Below are positions 1-8,511 of a DNA stretch of 64,000 bases, piece by piece (position 1 is the first letter of the stretch; each line of letters begins with the position of its first letter). The translations under genes were made by a program, and so were the position numbers. The notes under the pieces were generated by a model. That model was not told the origin of the DNA and searched no databases. It saw only the letters and a program-made list of their open reading frames with translations. This DNA is from Janibacter terrae NBRC 107853 (GTDB taxonomy: Bacteria; Actinomycetota; Actinomycetes; Actinomycetales; Dermatophilaceae): contig NZ_BCUV01000007.1 in assembly GCF_001591405.1 (NCBI RefSeq), forward strand, positions 682,001 to 746,000, written 5' to 3'.

Positions 1-1012
1 CGAGCACGACTCCCGCGCCGAGGAGTGCGCCGCGCGCGTCGAGGTGCCCGAGGATCCCGCGCGTGAGCGCCACGCCCAGCAGCAGGAGGATGACGAAGAC
101 GAGCAGGTGCTCGAGCCGGTTGACGAACTCGTGCATGTGGCGGTGGTAGACGTGGTCGCGGTCCGCTGACCGGATGGTCATCGCCGTCACGAAGACGGCC
201 AGGAACCCGTATCCCCCGAGGAGCTCGCTGGCCCCGTAGGCGGCCAACACGGCGGCCAGCGCGAAGGTCGGCTCTCCCAGGTCAGCGGTGCGTACCGCCG
301 GGTTCGGGGCGCGGAAGGCGAGCTTGGCCAGCAGCCACCCGGCCGCGACGCCCACGACGACCCCCACCGCCACCTTGCCGACGAGGTCCCAGAGGAGCCA
401 GCGCGGCCCCCAGTCGGACACGGCACCGGCGGTGAGCATGAGGATCGCCGCGTGGACGAAGGGGAAGGCCAGCCCGTCGTTGAGCCCTGCCTCCGAGGTC
501 AGGGCGAAGCGGACCTCGTCGCGCTCGTCGACCGGGGAGTCGTCGGTCTCCACCGCCGGCCCCTCCACCTGCACGTCGCTCGCGAGCACGGGATCGGTGG
601 GAGCGAGCACGGCACCCAGCAGGAGCGCGGTCGCGGGCGCGAGCCCACCGACGGTCCACCCGAGCAGCGCCACCGCGCCGATGGTCAGCGGCATCGTCAC
701 CAGGAGCAGCCCCCACGTCGCCCCCCAGGCTCGGAAGGTGCCCGGCCGACGCAGGGACAGCGGGCGGTCCAGGGCGAGACCCACGCCCATGAGCGCCACG
801 AGCACGGTGAACTCGGTGACGTGCTCGACGATCACCCGGGAGTCCACGGGGTCGAGATTGGCGCCGTCGGGCACGGGCAGCAGGCCGATGGCCATGCCCA
901 GACCGATCAGCACCATCGGCGCGGAGACGGCCAGCTTCCGAGTCAGGCCCGGGAGGACGACGGCGACGAGGAGGGCCAGCCCCGCGACGAGGAACGCGGC
1001 ATCGGCAGGCAT
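1..1012 (-). CDS. Na+/H+ antiporter, CPA1 (NhaP) type, 3' end cut by window edge
   Basis: Predicted integral membrane exchanger of monovalent cations for protons, acting in pH and sodium homeostasis. About 337 residues are visible from the ATG at 1012, and the frame is still open at base 1. The translation is a chain of hydrophobic segments with the hallmark APTDPVLA and AGLNDGLAFPF stretches; the Asn-Asp pair is typical of electroneutral CPA1 exchangers. The start begins MPADAAFLVAGL. A TAATGT hexamer lies exactly six bases upstream, so the mRNA is probably leaderless and the gene has its own promoter, separate from the nucleotidyltransferase gene upstream. The C-terminal regulatory part is outside the window. 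Family assignment is firm; ion preference is inferred. Confidence 0.88.
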   Translation of the reverse strand, partial: MPADAAFLVAGLALLVAVVLPGLTRKLAVSAPMVLIGLGMAIGLLPVPDGANLDPVDSRVIVEHVTEFTVLVALMGVGLALDRPLSLRRPGTFRAWGATWGLLLVTMPLTIGAVALLGWTVGGLAPATALLLGAVLAPTDPVLASDVQVEGPAVETDDSPVDERDEVRFALTSEAGLNDGLAFPFVHAAILMLTAGAVSDWGPRWLLWDLVGKVAVGVVVGVAAGWLLAKLAFRAPNPAVRTADLGEPTFALAAVLAAYGASELLGGYGFLAVFVTAMTIRSADRDHVYHRHMHEFVNRLEHLLVFVILLLLGVALTRGILGHLDARGALLGAGVVL

Positions 1013-1018
1013 GGACGT

Positions 1019-1024
1019 ACATTA
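1019..1024 (-). promoter_or_regulatory. -10 element of leaderless antiporter mRNA
   Basis: TAATGT on the minus strand, six bases before the ATG at 1012. No ribosome binding site fits between them, so transcription should start at or next to the A of the start codon. Confidence 0.5.
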
Positions 1025-1074
1025 CGGCGCTGCGGCGCCCCGGACTGCACGTGGCGCCACGCGACGCGTCCCGG

Positions 1075-1629
1075 TCACGGCAGGTGGTCGACGTCCTCCC
1101 CGGTCGCCAGGTCGCCGCACTCGACACCGACGGCGCCGTGCCGTCGCAGATACGGGCCGGCCCCCCGGTCCCCGGAGAGCCCGGCGACGAGCGGGCCCCA
1201 GTGGTCCCGGCCGACGAGCACCGGGTGCCCGACCCGCCCGCGGTACACCGCTCGACGCAGGGTGCCGGCGTCCACGTGCGACGCCAGCAGCCGTCGCGCC
1301 ACCGCCGCGGTGACGTCCGGCAGGTCCACGAGGTGGATGAGGACGGCGTCCGCGTCACCGTCGTCGAGGGTGCGCAGCCCGTGCGCCAACGAGGTGCCGA
1401 GGCCCTCTGCCCAGTCGGGGCAGTGCGTGTACGTCGTCCTCGGCAGCGTCGGCCCGACCGGGCCGCCGGCGCCCAGGACGACGGTCGTCGCGGCGCAACC
1501 CCCTTCGTCCAGGACGGCGACCGCCCGGGCCAACCACGATGTGCCGTCCGGGTCGGTCATGAGGGCCTTGGGCCGGCCCATCCGACGGCCCGCCCCGGCC
1601 GCGAGCACGAGCCCGTGGACGGTCGTCAC
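1075..1629 (-). CDS. MobA/MocA-like NTP transferase
   Basis: 184-residue nucleotidyltransferase with a GT-A Rossmann fold. The N-terminal signature VLAAGAGRRMGRPKAL is the nucleotide-binding loop of the MobA/MocA (CTP:molybdopterin cytidylyltransferase) family, and HLVDLPDV resembles the metal-binding D-x-P segment of these enzymes. The start is GTG at 1629, 28 bases after the stop of the HAD-PlsC gene on the same strand, so the two may be cotranscribed. No molybdenum enzyme genes are visible nearby, so the substrate (molybdopterin, or a sugar or other nucleotide acceptor) cannot be assigned. Confidence 0.8.
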   Translation of the reverse strand: MTTVHGLVLAAGAGRRMGRPKALMTDPDGTSWLARAVAVLDEGGCAATTVVLGAGGPVGPTLPRTTYTHCPDWAEGLGTSLAHGLRTLDDGDADAVLIHLVDLPDVTAAVARRLLASHVDAGTLRRAVYRGRVGHPVLVGRDHWGPLVAGLSGDRGAGPYLRRHGAVGVECGDLATGEDVDHLP

Positions 1630-1657
1630 GTGCGCCGGCCCCCGACCGTGCGCCCAC

Positions 1658-3097
1658 TCATCCCCCGTCCCCGTCCCCGTCGACCGCGTACCAGCGGTCC
1701 TCGTCGGGCACGCGCCCGTCCGGGTAGCTGCGGGCCAACTCGGCGAGCGTCGGGCGGGGCGGCTGGCGGACCTCGTCCGGCAGCAGCGCGGTGATGGCGT
1801 CGAAGACCCGCTCCATGTCGCGCGCCACGGATCGGCGCTTCAGCTCCACCGGCTCGCCGAAGGTCACGGTGACCTCGGGCCGCCGGAGCACCTGGGTGAC
1901 CCGGGGCAGCCTCGACGAGCGCGGCCAGACCTGCTCGGTGCCGGTGATGGCGAAGGGGATGACGGGCACCTTGGTCAGCTGGGCCAGGCGCGCTGCGCCG
2001 GGGTACCCGGACATGCCCGGCTCGAAGAAGTCGATGCCGCGCGGGATCGTGCCCTCGGGCATCATCGCGACCAGCTCGCCGCCGGCGAGCGCGCGGACCG
2101 CGGCCGCGAAGGCGTCCGGGCTGTCCGGGTCGTCCCCGCGGCGGTCGACGCTGATGCCGCCACCTGCTCGGAAGAAGGCACCGAGGCCGGGGACGTCGAA
2201 GAGCTCCTTCTTGCCGAGGAACCGGGCGGAGCGGCTCGTGCGCCCCATGGCCACGAGCATCGCCATGGCGTCGAAGTACGAGCGGTGGTTGCCGACGAGG
2301 ATCGCCGGCCCGACCCTCGGGACGTTGTCGACGCCCCGGATGGAGAACCGAGCGTAGGGGAAGAGCTCGGGGCGGGCGAGCAGCGCGAGGCTGCGCTGCA
2401 GCTCCAGGCCGATGACGGGCAGCTTGAAGACGCCGGGGGAGGTGTCGAAGTGCAGGACGGGCCAGCGGGCGGCCACCGCGAGCGCCTGCAGGCGAGGGTC
2501 CGGGTTGACCGCGCCCGGGTTGCCGACCGCGCGCAGCAGGGGCGCGTCGTAGATCGAGTCCGAGTACGCGAAGGACGCGTCGAGGTCGACGCCCTGCTGC
2601 TCCGCCCAGTCGCGCACGGCGGCGATCTTGCCCATCGACCACACGAAGTGCCCGTCGTGGCGGCCGGTGAAGCGGCCGTCCTCCCCCACCTCGTACCGGG
2701 TGGCGATGACGGCATCGATGCCGAGGCGCTCGGCGAGCGGCCGGACGAGGTGCTCGGGCGTCGTCGTCGCGAGGACGACGAGCCGCCCGGCGTCGTGGTG
2801 CTCCTCGATGAGCATCCTGGCGAAGGGCCCGACGAGCGGCTCGAGCACGTCGGCCGCGACCTCCGCGGCCTCGTCGAAGGCGTCGGCCGCCCGGCCGCGG
2901 GCGACGTGGACGGCTTGCCGGGCGAGGGCGATCGAGCCGAGGGACTCCCCGAGGAGGTTGAAGTACCCGAAGACGAGCGACTCGCCCGGCAGCCGGGCCG
3001 AGACGACCCCCGTCTGCCGCATGGCCGCGGACAGGGCGGGCCCGGAGGCCTTGGGCAGGAGGGTGCGGTCGAGGTCGAAGAACGCGGCGGCCGTCAT
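1658..3097 (-). CDS. HAD-IB hydrolase fused to 1-acylglycerol-3-phosphate acyltransferase (PlsC-like)
   Basis: 479 residues with two catalytic domains. Residues ~1-220 are a SerB-like HAD phosphatase (motif FFDLDRTLLPK at the N-terminus, SDSIYDAPLL near 185). Residues ~235-450 are a glycerolipid acyltransferase with NHRSYFDAM (the NHx4D catalytic motif) and MPEGTIPRG (the EGT substrate motif). The same fusion is known in mycobacteria and other actinobacteria and is thought to make and then dephosphorylate phosphatidic acid or a related lipid at the membrane. The ATG at 3097 lies seven bases after TAGCCT, a leaderless arrangement divergent from the next gene. Exact lipid substrate unknown. Confidence 0.88.
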   Translation of the reverse strand: MTAAAFFDLDRTLLPKASGPALSAAMRQTGVVSARLPGESLVFGYFNLLGESLGSIALARQAVHVARGRAADAFDEAAEVAADVLEPLVGPFARMLIEEHHDAGRLVVLATTTPEHLVRPLAERLGIDAVIATRYEVGEDGRFTGRHDGHFVWSMGKIAAVRDWAEQQGVDLDASFAYSDSIYDAPLLRAVGNPGAVNPDPRLQALAVAARWPVLHFDTSPGVFKLPVIGLELQRSLALLARPELFPYARFSIRGVDNVPRVGPAILVGNHRSYFDAMAMLVAMGRTSRSARFLGKKELFDVPGLGAFFRAGGGISVDRRGDDPDSPDAFAAAVRALAGGELVAMMPEGTIPRGIDFFEPGMSGYPGAARLAQLTKVPVIPFAITGTEQVWPRSSRLPRVTQVLRRPEVTVTFGEPVELKRRSVARDMERVFDAITALLPDEVRQPPRPTLAELARSYPDGRVPDEDRWYAVDGDGDGG

Positions 3098-3159
3098 GCG
3101 CTCGAGGCTAACGGCGGATCCCCCGCCGGAGCGGCCCCGCGGGGCCTAACGTGGGTCAC
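3098..3159. promoter_or_regulatory. Divergent pair of leaderless promoters
   Basis: The 62-base divergent spacer carries TAGCCT on the minus strand (3105-3110) seven bases before the ATG at 3097, and TAACGT on the plus strand (3147-3152) seven bases before the ATG at 3160. Both genes are therefore likely leaderless and read outward from this spacer. Confidence 0.6.
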
Positions 3160-3822
3160 ATGAGCGACGACGCCCAGACCCTGTCCAGCAGCCATGTCGC
3201 CGAGGCCGCCCCGCGGGGGTGGCGCGAGATCGACGGCACCCTCCGCACCCGCCTGCGCACCGCGGACTACCCGGCCGCGGTCGAGCTCGTGACCCGCATC
3301 GCCCGGGTCGCCGACGCCGCCGACCACCACCCCGACATCGACCTGCGCTACAACTGGGTCGGGCTGCTCCTCGTGAGCCACGACGTGGGTGGCCTGACCA
3401 GTCGCGACCTCCAGCTGGCGGGCGAGATCTCCCGCATCGCCGAGGAGCTCGGGGCCGAGCACGACCCGCACGTCGTCGTCGCGATGACCATCGGCATCGA
3501 CACCGCGGACGCGAGCGCGATCCGTCCCTTCTGGCAGGCCCTCACCGGGCACGAGCCGGCGAAGGGGGACCCGGACGTCCTCCCTTCGCCCGACGGGCAG
3601 CTGCCGCAGATCTGGTTCCAGGAGAGCGCACCGCGCGAGGTCCGCAACCGGCTGCACCTCGACGTCTACATCCCCCACGACATCGCGCAGGAGCGCGTCG
3701 ACGCGGCCATCGCGGCGGGCGGGCGTCTCGTCACCGACGAGTTCGCGCCGGCGTGGTGGGTCCTCGCCGACGCCGACGGCAACGAGGCCTGCGTGTGCAC
3801 CTGGCAGGACCGGCGGGACTGA
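3160..3822 (+). CDS. 4a-hydroxytetrahydrobiopterin dehydratase fused to a VOC/glyoxalase-like domain
   Basis: 220 residues from the ATG at 3160; an upstream in-frame GTG at 3151 overlaps the -10 hexamer and is rejected. Residues ~15-105 match pterin-4a-carbinolamine dehydratase: DAADHHPDIDLRYN holds the catalytic His pair and SHDVGGLTSRDLQLA is the usual C-terminal half of that fold. Residues ~110-218 look like half of a vicinal-oxygen-chelate domain (WFQESAPREVRNRLHLDVYI, then an AAGG turn and a final WQD). The fusion recurs in actinobacteria. No aromatic amino acid hydroxylase lies nearby, so the substrate is open. Confidence 0.82.
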   Translation: MSDDAQTLSSSHVAEAAPRGWREIDGTLRTRLRTADYPAAVELVTRIARVADAADHHPDIDLRYNWVGLLLVSHDVGGLTSRDLQLAGEISRIAEELGAEHDPHVVVAMTIGIDTADASAIRPFWQALTGHEPAKGDPDVLPSPDGQLPQIWFQESAPREVRNRLHLDVYIPHDIAQERVDAAIAAGGRLVTDEFAPAWWVLADADGNEACVCTWQDRRD

Positions 3823-3831
3823 GCAGCGCCG

Positions 3832-3857
3832 GGACGAAGGGGGGACCCCCTTCGTCC
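3832..3857. terminator. Bidirectional hairpin built from two copies of the CGAAGGGGG motif
   Basis: Perfect 12-bp inverted repeat, arms 3832-3843 (GGACGAAGGGGG) and 3846-3857, between two converging genes; its last base is the first base of the minus-strand stop codon at 3857. It has no clear U-tract, like many actinobacterial terminators. Each arm contains one copy of the dispersed 9-mer. Confidence 0.65.
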
Positions 3858-4681
3858 TAGTGCCGGCCCCTGCCCTCGAAGGCCCGCGCGGCCGCGGTCG
3901 CGGCCGGCAGCCGTGAGGACCTCATGCCCGGTCCGAGCCGGCGCAGCTGGCTCGAGGTGACCCGGGTCCCCTGCTCCATCACGGTGTCGGCGGCCGCTCG
4001 GGCCCCACCGGTCCCGGTGTACTCCTGCTGCCCGTTGCTCCCCCAGCGCACGAGGATCTGGCCGAGGTCCTTCGCCGTCGCGACGTAGAAGACGAAGCTG
4101 TCGTAACCGCCACCGGTGGGTGCGGCGCTCGAGCGGGTCCACCGCTTGCCGTCCCAGCCGATGACGAAGCCGAGGTTGGCGGTCGCGGGGAGCACGTCGT
4201 CGACGACGCCCCACCAGCTCGGGCCCTGCCCCAGGAGGGCCTGGCGGTTGCGCTTCTCGGCCGCGGCGTCACGGCGGGTGTCGGGGTTACTCTGGCCGGC
4301 CAGCACCGCCCGCCCGTCCTTGAGCCGCACGAGGTAGCCCCACTGGCCGATCTCCATCTCGTAGACCCAGTCGCCGTCGGTGGCGCGGGGTCCGGTGCCC
4401 CCCTCGGAGACCCCGGCGCCGACCCACATGGCGGCATAGGCCGCCCACCGGTTGCGCAGGTCGTCCGGCGAGGCCAGGTCGACGGGGACCATCGAGGCGG
4501 GGCCGGACGGGCTCGGCGCCTCGTCACCGCCGGATCCCTCACTCGGGTCGCTACCGCCCGCGGGCGTGTGCGTCGTGGACCCGATCTCCACCGGGGGCTC
4601 GTCCTCGGCGCAGGCGGTGAGCGCGGTGGATCCGGCAGCACCCAGTGCGGCCAGCAGGGCACGGCGGGAGATCTGCTCCAC
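3857..4681 (-). CDS. Lipoprotein of unknown function with RR-type signal peptide
   Basis: 274 residues from GTG 4681, chosen because GGAGGA lies four bases upstream and the frame then opens directly with a signal peptide: ISRRALLAALGAAGSTALTAC, with a twin-arginine-like pair and a lipobox ending in the lipidated Cys. A Gly/Ser/Pro-rich linker follows (~28-65). The rest (~70-274) is a globular exported domain with several conserved-looking Trp residues (WGYLVRLKDG, WWGVVDDVLP, GWDGKRWTRS). I do not recognise the family. The gene converges on the pterin dehydratase gene and diverges from the lipoprotein array on the other strand. Confidence 0.75.
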   Translation of the reverse strand: MEQISRRALLAALGAAGSTALTACAEDEPPVEIGSTTHTPAGGSDPSEGSGGDEAPSPSGPASMVPVDLASPDDLRNRWAAYAAMWVGAGVSEGGTGPRATDGDWVYEMEIGQWGYLVRLKDGRAVLAGQSNPDTRRDAAAEKRNRQALLGQGPSWWGVVDDVLPATANLGFVIGWDGKRWTRSSAAPTGGGYDSFVFYVATAKDLGQILVRWGSNGQQEYTGTGGARAAADTVMEQGTRVTSSQLRRLGPGMRSSRLPAATAAARAFEGRGRH

Positions 4682-4764
4682 GGGTCCTCCTTGCGGGTCT
4701 CGGGACGACGATACGGGCCGGGCCTCGCGAGCGAGGGCACGGCCCGCGTGAGAACCTTGGGCCC

Positions 4765-5511
4765 GTGCGCCCATCGTCCCGACGCCCCTCCCCCCGTGCG
4801 ACCGCCATCACCGTGGCGACGCTCGTGCTGGGCCTGGCGGCGTGCGGCTCGGGGCCGGAGGCCCCGCCGACGACGGTGACCGTCACGACCTCCGCCGACG
4901 GCGCGGAGACCCTCGACCAGCCGGAGCAGCAGCAGATCGACGCCGCCACCGCGCGCCGCGCGCTGCCGACGATCAAGGACGCGCCAGGCGGCTTCGCCAC
5001 GTGGACGACCAAGCTCACCGAGGGCGGGCAGACCTACGACCCGCAGGTGTGCGCGCACATCACCCTCGACGGCCCGCAGGAGCGCAAGTTCCGCGACGCC
5101 CACCGCAAGGTCCGCGAGTACAGCCGCTTCACCAGCCCCCGCTCCGTCACCGACGAGTCGGTGACGACGATCGTCGAGTCCTACGACGAGCCCTACCCCC
5201 TCGAGTTCTTCGACCAGGCCGGCCAGTACCTCGCCGAGTGCGCCTCGTACACGACGACGCCTGACGACGGCGGCTCCTCGACGACCCGCACGACGCGGGC
5301 GATCAGCACCCCGAGCGTCGGCGACCGCTCCTTCGCCGTGCGCCTCACCTTCGGCGCGGGCGGGGAGGGGATCTCCGTCGACCGCCTCTACGTGCGCAGC
5401 GGCCACAACCTCGTCACCGTCTGGTACATCAAGGGCGGGGAGCCCTACGACGGCGCCGCCATGACGAAGTACGCAGAGAAGACCCTCGCCGAGCTGAAGA
5501 AGACAACATGA
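4765..5511 (+). CDS. Lipoprotein, paralogue 1 of a five-gene tandem array
   Basis: 248 residues from GTG 4765. The signal peptide ends in LVLGLAAC (lipobox), then a short Thr-rich linker. The exported domain shares a layout with the next four genes: a first Cys (DPQVCAHI), an ESYDEPYPLEFFDQAG segment, a second Cys (LAECASY), a strand with SVGDRSFAVRL and a closing RSGHNLVTVWY. Two cysteines at these positions suggest a disulfide. The layout resembles the PknH-type extracellular sensor domain of mycobacterial lipoproteins, but that is my inference. Its stop overlaps the next start (ATGA), so translation is probably coupled. Confidence 0.8.
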   Translation: MRPSSRRPSPRATAITVATLVLGLAACGSGPEAPPTTVTVTTSADGAETLDQPEQQQIDAATARRALPTIKDAPGGFATWTTKLTEGGQTYDPQVCAHITLDGPQERKFRDAHRKVREYSRFTSPRSVTDESVTTIVESYDEPYPLEFFDQAGQYLAECASYTTTPDDGGSSTTRTTRAISTPSVGDRSFAVRLTFGAGGEGISVDRLYVRSGHNLVTVWYIKGGEPYDGAAMTKYAEKTLAELKKTT

Positions 5512-6260
5512 CCTCTCGCACCCGAGCCACCCCCTTCGCGCTCACGGCCGTCGCCGCCCTCGCCCTGACCGCCTGCGGCGGCGACGCCCAGCCGGCCGCC
5601 TCGGGCACCTCGGGCGAGGTGACCCCGAGCAGCAGCGCCACGACGGTCGAGGAGCTCACCGCGCCGGAGCAGCAGCAGCTCACCGCGGCGGAGATCAAGC
5701 GGGCGCTGCCGACGCGTGAGGAGGCCCCGCGGGGCTTCGTCCAGGACACCAGCGGGTTCGACACCCGCCGGGCGAGCCAGCGCCGGGCCGACCCGCAGGC
5801 CTGCCTGGCCGTCTTCCTCGACACCCCGCAGATGCGCACCTGGAAGTCGGAGCACCTCGCCGACGGCGAGGGCGTGCGCTACACGCGCAACAGCGGCGAG
5901 GACGACTCGGTCGGCCAGCCGAGCATCTCCGTCGCGGTCTACAGCTACGACGAGGCCTTCCCGACGCGCTTCCTCGACGAGGCCGGTGCGGCCCTCGCCG
6001 ACTGCGCGACCTTCCGCACGGCCGTCTCGCCCGGCTCCGAGATGAGCGACTGGTCCGCGACCAACATCCAGACGCCGGTCCTCGGCGAGCAGAGCCTCGG
6101 GGTGCGGGCGGGCTCGCGCGAGCTCGACTCCGCCATCGACTACCTCTGGGTGCGCAGCGGCCACAACCTCGTCCACGTGCGCATGCTCACCGGGTTCCGC
6201 GCGGACAACTCGGACATCCTCCAGGAGTACGCCGAGGGCGTCCTCGACGACCTGGCGTGA
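5508..6260 (+). CDS. Lipoprotein, paralogue 2 of the array
   Basis: 250 residues starting inside the stop of the preceding gene (ATGA at 5508). The signal peptide ends in AALALTACGG. The mature part repeats the array pattern: DPQACLAVFLDTPQ, SVAVYSYDEAFPTRFLDEAG, LADCATF, VLGEQSLGVRAG and RSGHNLVHVRML. Closest by eye to paralogue 1 (same TAPEQQQLTAAEIKRALPT opening after the linker), which suggests a recent duplication of this pair. Anchored to the outer face of the membrane; ligand unknown. Confidence 0.8.
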   Translation: MTSRTRATPFALTAVAALALTACGGDAQPAASGTSGEVTPSSSATTVEELTAPEQQQLTAAEIKRALPTREEAPRGFVQDTSGFDTRRASQRRADPQACLAVFLDTPQMRTWKSEHLADGEGVRYTRNSGEDDSVGQPSISVAVYSYDEAFPTRFLDEAGAALADCATFRTAVSPGSEMSDWSATNIQTPVLGEQSLGVRAGSRELDSAIDYLWVRSGHNLVHVRMLTGFRADNSDILQEYAEGVLDDLA

Positions 6261-6305
6261 GCCGACGACGAGCCGGACGACAAGCCTGACGACAGGGGAG
6301 CAGAC

Positions 6306-7016
6306 ATGGGGACACCACGCACCGTCCGAGGGATCGGCCTGGTCGCCGCCCTCGCCGTCGTCACCGCCGGGTGCGTCCCCGGCCTCGGCGGCGAGGACCC
6401 GGCGAGCTCGACCCCGCCGCCGGTCGGCCACGGCCGGCTGAGCGAGGAGCAGGCCGCGTCGGTGCTGCCGGGCGACGACCAGATGCCGTCCGGGTTCCGC
6501 CGCGACACCGTCGAGCAGGAGACGAGTGGCGACGACCCCCAGGCGACGGCCTACCCCGCCACCTGCCTCGACGTGCGCCTCGCCGGTGACGTCGGCAAGG
6601 ACCTGCGCACGCACCGCACGGCCCGCGCCAAGCGCGCCTGGGCCGGGGAGGTCGGAGGGTCGCTGACGGTGACCGTCTCGAGCCACGACGTCGCCGTCCC
6701 GACGCAGCTCTTCGACGACGCCGGCGCCGCGCAGGGGGAGTGCGCCACCTTCCAGCTCATCGACGAGTCCGGCACGTCCTCGTGGAAGCTCAGCCCCGTG
6801 ACCTTCCCGCCGCTCGGTGAGCGGACCTACTCCATGCGCGTCGAGTCGACGACCGAGGGCGATGTCTTCAAGGGAGGCGTCGTGCAGGTCGCCGGCATCT
6901 CCGTCGGCCACAACCTCGTCCACGTCGTCTACGCGGCCGGCCCCGGCTCGAGGTACGACTCGCGGGTCGTCGAGACGGTGGCCCGCACGACCGTCGACAA
7001 CCTCGAGGCCCTGTGA
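6306..7016 (+). CDS. Lipoprotein, paralogue 3 of the array
   Basis: 236 residues from ATG 6306, preceded by GGGGAGCAGAC. Signal peptide ending LAVVTAGC, then a short Pro-rich linker. Array landmarks: AYPATCLDVRL (Cys 1), SHDVAVPTQLFDDAGAAQ, GECATFQL (Cys 2), PLGERTYSMRVE and ISVGHNLVHVVY. The 45-base gap from paralogue 2 is the only real break in the array and may hold an internal promoter or simply a ribosome binding site. The next gene overlaps by four bases. Confidence 0.8.
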   Translation: MGTPRTVRGIGLVAALAVVTAGCVPGLGGEDPASSTPPPVGHGRLSEEQAASVLPGDDQMPSGFRRDTVEQETSGDDPQATAYPATCLDVRLAGDVGKDLRTHRTARAKRAWAGEVGGSLTVTVSSHDVAVPTQLFDDAGAAQGECATFQLIDESGTSSWKLSPVTFPPLGERTYSMRVESTTEGDVFKGGVVQVAGISVGHNLVHVVYAAGPGSRYDSRVVETVARTTVDNLEAL

Positions 7017-7732
7017 GACGCCCCCTTCGCCCCGCCGCGGCGCTCGCCGCGCTCGCCCTCGTCCTCCCCGGCTGCGGCCTCGTCGACGACCCGCAGCCCG
7101 CGGAGGACCTCGGGACGCTCACGGGGGCCGGTCGACCGCTGGACGAAGGGGGCCTGCGCAGCGCCCTCCCGTCCCCCGGCGACCTCGGCGACGGGTGGGG
7201 CGCGGACCCGGCCGGCACGCTCTTCGAGACGCGGGCCGCCGAGGTCACCCCGTCCTCGTGCGCCCCGCTCGTGCTCAAGGGGCCCGGCTGGGACGAGGTG
7301 CAGCAGACCAGCCGCGGGCGGGCCCAGGCCAACTTCGCCGCGAGCGACAACCAGCCCCCGCCGGGCACGCAGCGCCGCCACGTCGCGGTGTGGGCCTACT
7401 CCTACGACGAGCCGTACCCGGTGCGGCTCTTCGACGAGGCGGGCGCCGAGGTCGCGGACTGCTCGCAGTTCAGCATCGTGCAGCGCGACACCGGCAACAG
7501 CAGCGCGTACGAGGCCGACGCGCTGACCTTCCCCGCGCTCGGCGACCGCACCCTCGCCCTGCGCCTCACGATCCACCAGACGATGGAGACGCTCACCATG
7601 GACTTCGTCGCCGTCAAGGTCGGTCACAACACCTTCACGGTCGTCAACGGCACGTACAACGGCACCCCCGACACCGCGCTCACCGAGCGCACCGCCCGCG
7701 CGACCCTCGACGGGCTCGAGGAGGCGTCGTGA
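7013..7732 (+). CDS. Lipoprotein, paralogue 4 of the array
   Basis: 239 residues from GTG 7013, which overlaps the preceding stop (GTGA). Signal peptide ends ALVLPGCG. Array landmarks are kept: TPSSCAPLVL (Cys 1), VWAYSYDEPYPVRLFDEAG, VADCSQFSIV (Cys 2), ALGDRTLALRL and VKVGHNTFTVVNG. Two copies of the dispersed 9-mer (7021, 7144) lie within its first 140 bases in different codon phases. Function unknown. Confidence 0.8.
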   Translation: MRRPLRPAAALAALALVLPGCGLVDDPQPAEDLGTLTGAGRPLDEGGLRSALPSPGDLGDGWGADPAGTLFETRAAEVTPSSCAPLVLKGPGWDEVQQTSRGRAQANFAASDNQPPPGTQRRHVAVWAYSYDEPYPVRLFDEAGAEVADCSQFSIVQRDTGNSSAYEADALTFPALGDRTLALRLTIHQTMETLTMDFVAVKVGHNTFTVVNGTYNGTPDTALTERTARATLDGLEEAS

Positions 7733-8463
7733 GGATCCTGCCCGCGACCGTCGCCGCGCTCACCTGCCTGGTGCTCTCGGGGTGCGTGACCCCCTTCGCC
7801 CCCGAGCGGACGTCCACCGCACCGTCCACGACGTCGACCTCGCCCGTGCCGCCACCCGACCCCGGGCTCGAGCGGGCCGGCCGTGAGCTCACCCGCGACG
7901 AGGCCGAGGCGGCGCTGCCCCCGCTGCCGAAGGGCGCGACCGAGCAGCCCTCCGACACCGGCGCCGAGCAGCGCACCTCCGACCCGGCCGAGTGCGTCGA
8001 CGTCCTGCGCCTCGGCTGGCACTACCGCAACCTGCGGCAGCAGCGGGCGAGCCAGGCCAACCTCAGCTGGTCCGAGGGCACGGGCGACGCCCTGCGCACC
8101 ATGTCGGTCAGCATCACCTCGGTGACGCGCCCGGTCGGCCCCGGCATCCTCACCGCGGCGGGCGAGGCGGCCGGCGGCTGCGCCACCTTCTCCCTCTACG
8201 GCCGGGACGAGCTCGGTGACTTCGACCTGCGGCTGCTCACCGAGCCGCGCACCATCTCCCCGGTCGGCGAGCAGGCCTTCGCGGTGCGGGTGACGACCTT
8301 CGACCGCGTGGGCGGGAAGACCGCCCGGGTCCACATCGACCAGATGAGCTACCGCGTCGGCCACAACCTCGTGACGGTCCAGCAGGTCGGCACCGACGAG
8401 TCCCTGACGATGGAGCCCGTCGAGCAGCTGGCCGCCGACGTCCTCGCCCGTCTCGAGCAGTAG
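7729..8463 (+). CDS. Lipoprotein, paralogue 5 of the array
   Basis: 244 residues from GTG 7729, overlapping the stop of paralogue 4 (GTGA). Signal peptide ends CLVLSGCV, followed by a Thr/Ser/Pro linker to ~45. The mature domain keeps the two cysteines ([11 protein letters not shown] and GGCATFSLY), [11 protein letters not shown] and [12 protein letters not shown], but lacks the SYDE segment and is the most diverged member. It is the last gene of the array. The transglutaminase gene that follows has its own leaderless promoter, so cotranscription is not implied. Confidence 0.78.
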   Translation: MRILPATVAALTCLVLSGCVTPFAPERTSTAPSTTSTSPVPPPDPGLERAGRELTRDEAEAALPPLPKGATEQPSDTGAEQRTSDPAECVDVLRLGWHYRNLRQQRASQANLSWSEGTGDALRTMSVSITSVTRPVGPGILTAAGEAAGGCATFSLYGRDELGDFDLRLLTEPRTISPVGEQAFAVRVTTFDRVGGKTARVHIDQMSYRVGHNLVTVQQVGTDESLTMEPVEQLAADVLARLEQ

Positions 8464-8499
8464 CCGCGTCACCCGCACGCGTGCCGGCAGCGGGCGACC

Positions 8500-8505
8500 T
8501 AGAGT
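8500..8505 (+). promoter_or_regulatory. -10 element of leaderless transglutaminase mRNA
   Basis: TAGAGT six bases before the GTG at 8512, with no ribosome binding site possible between them. Confidence 0.5.
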
Positions 8506-8511
8506 GGCGAC

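Noticed and set aside
452-3163. Plus-strand 900-codon open frame over the antiporter and HAD-PlsC genes
   Set aside because: Low-complexity Arg/Gly/Asp/Val text; the opposite strand encodes clear conserved proteins.
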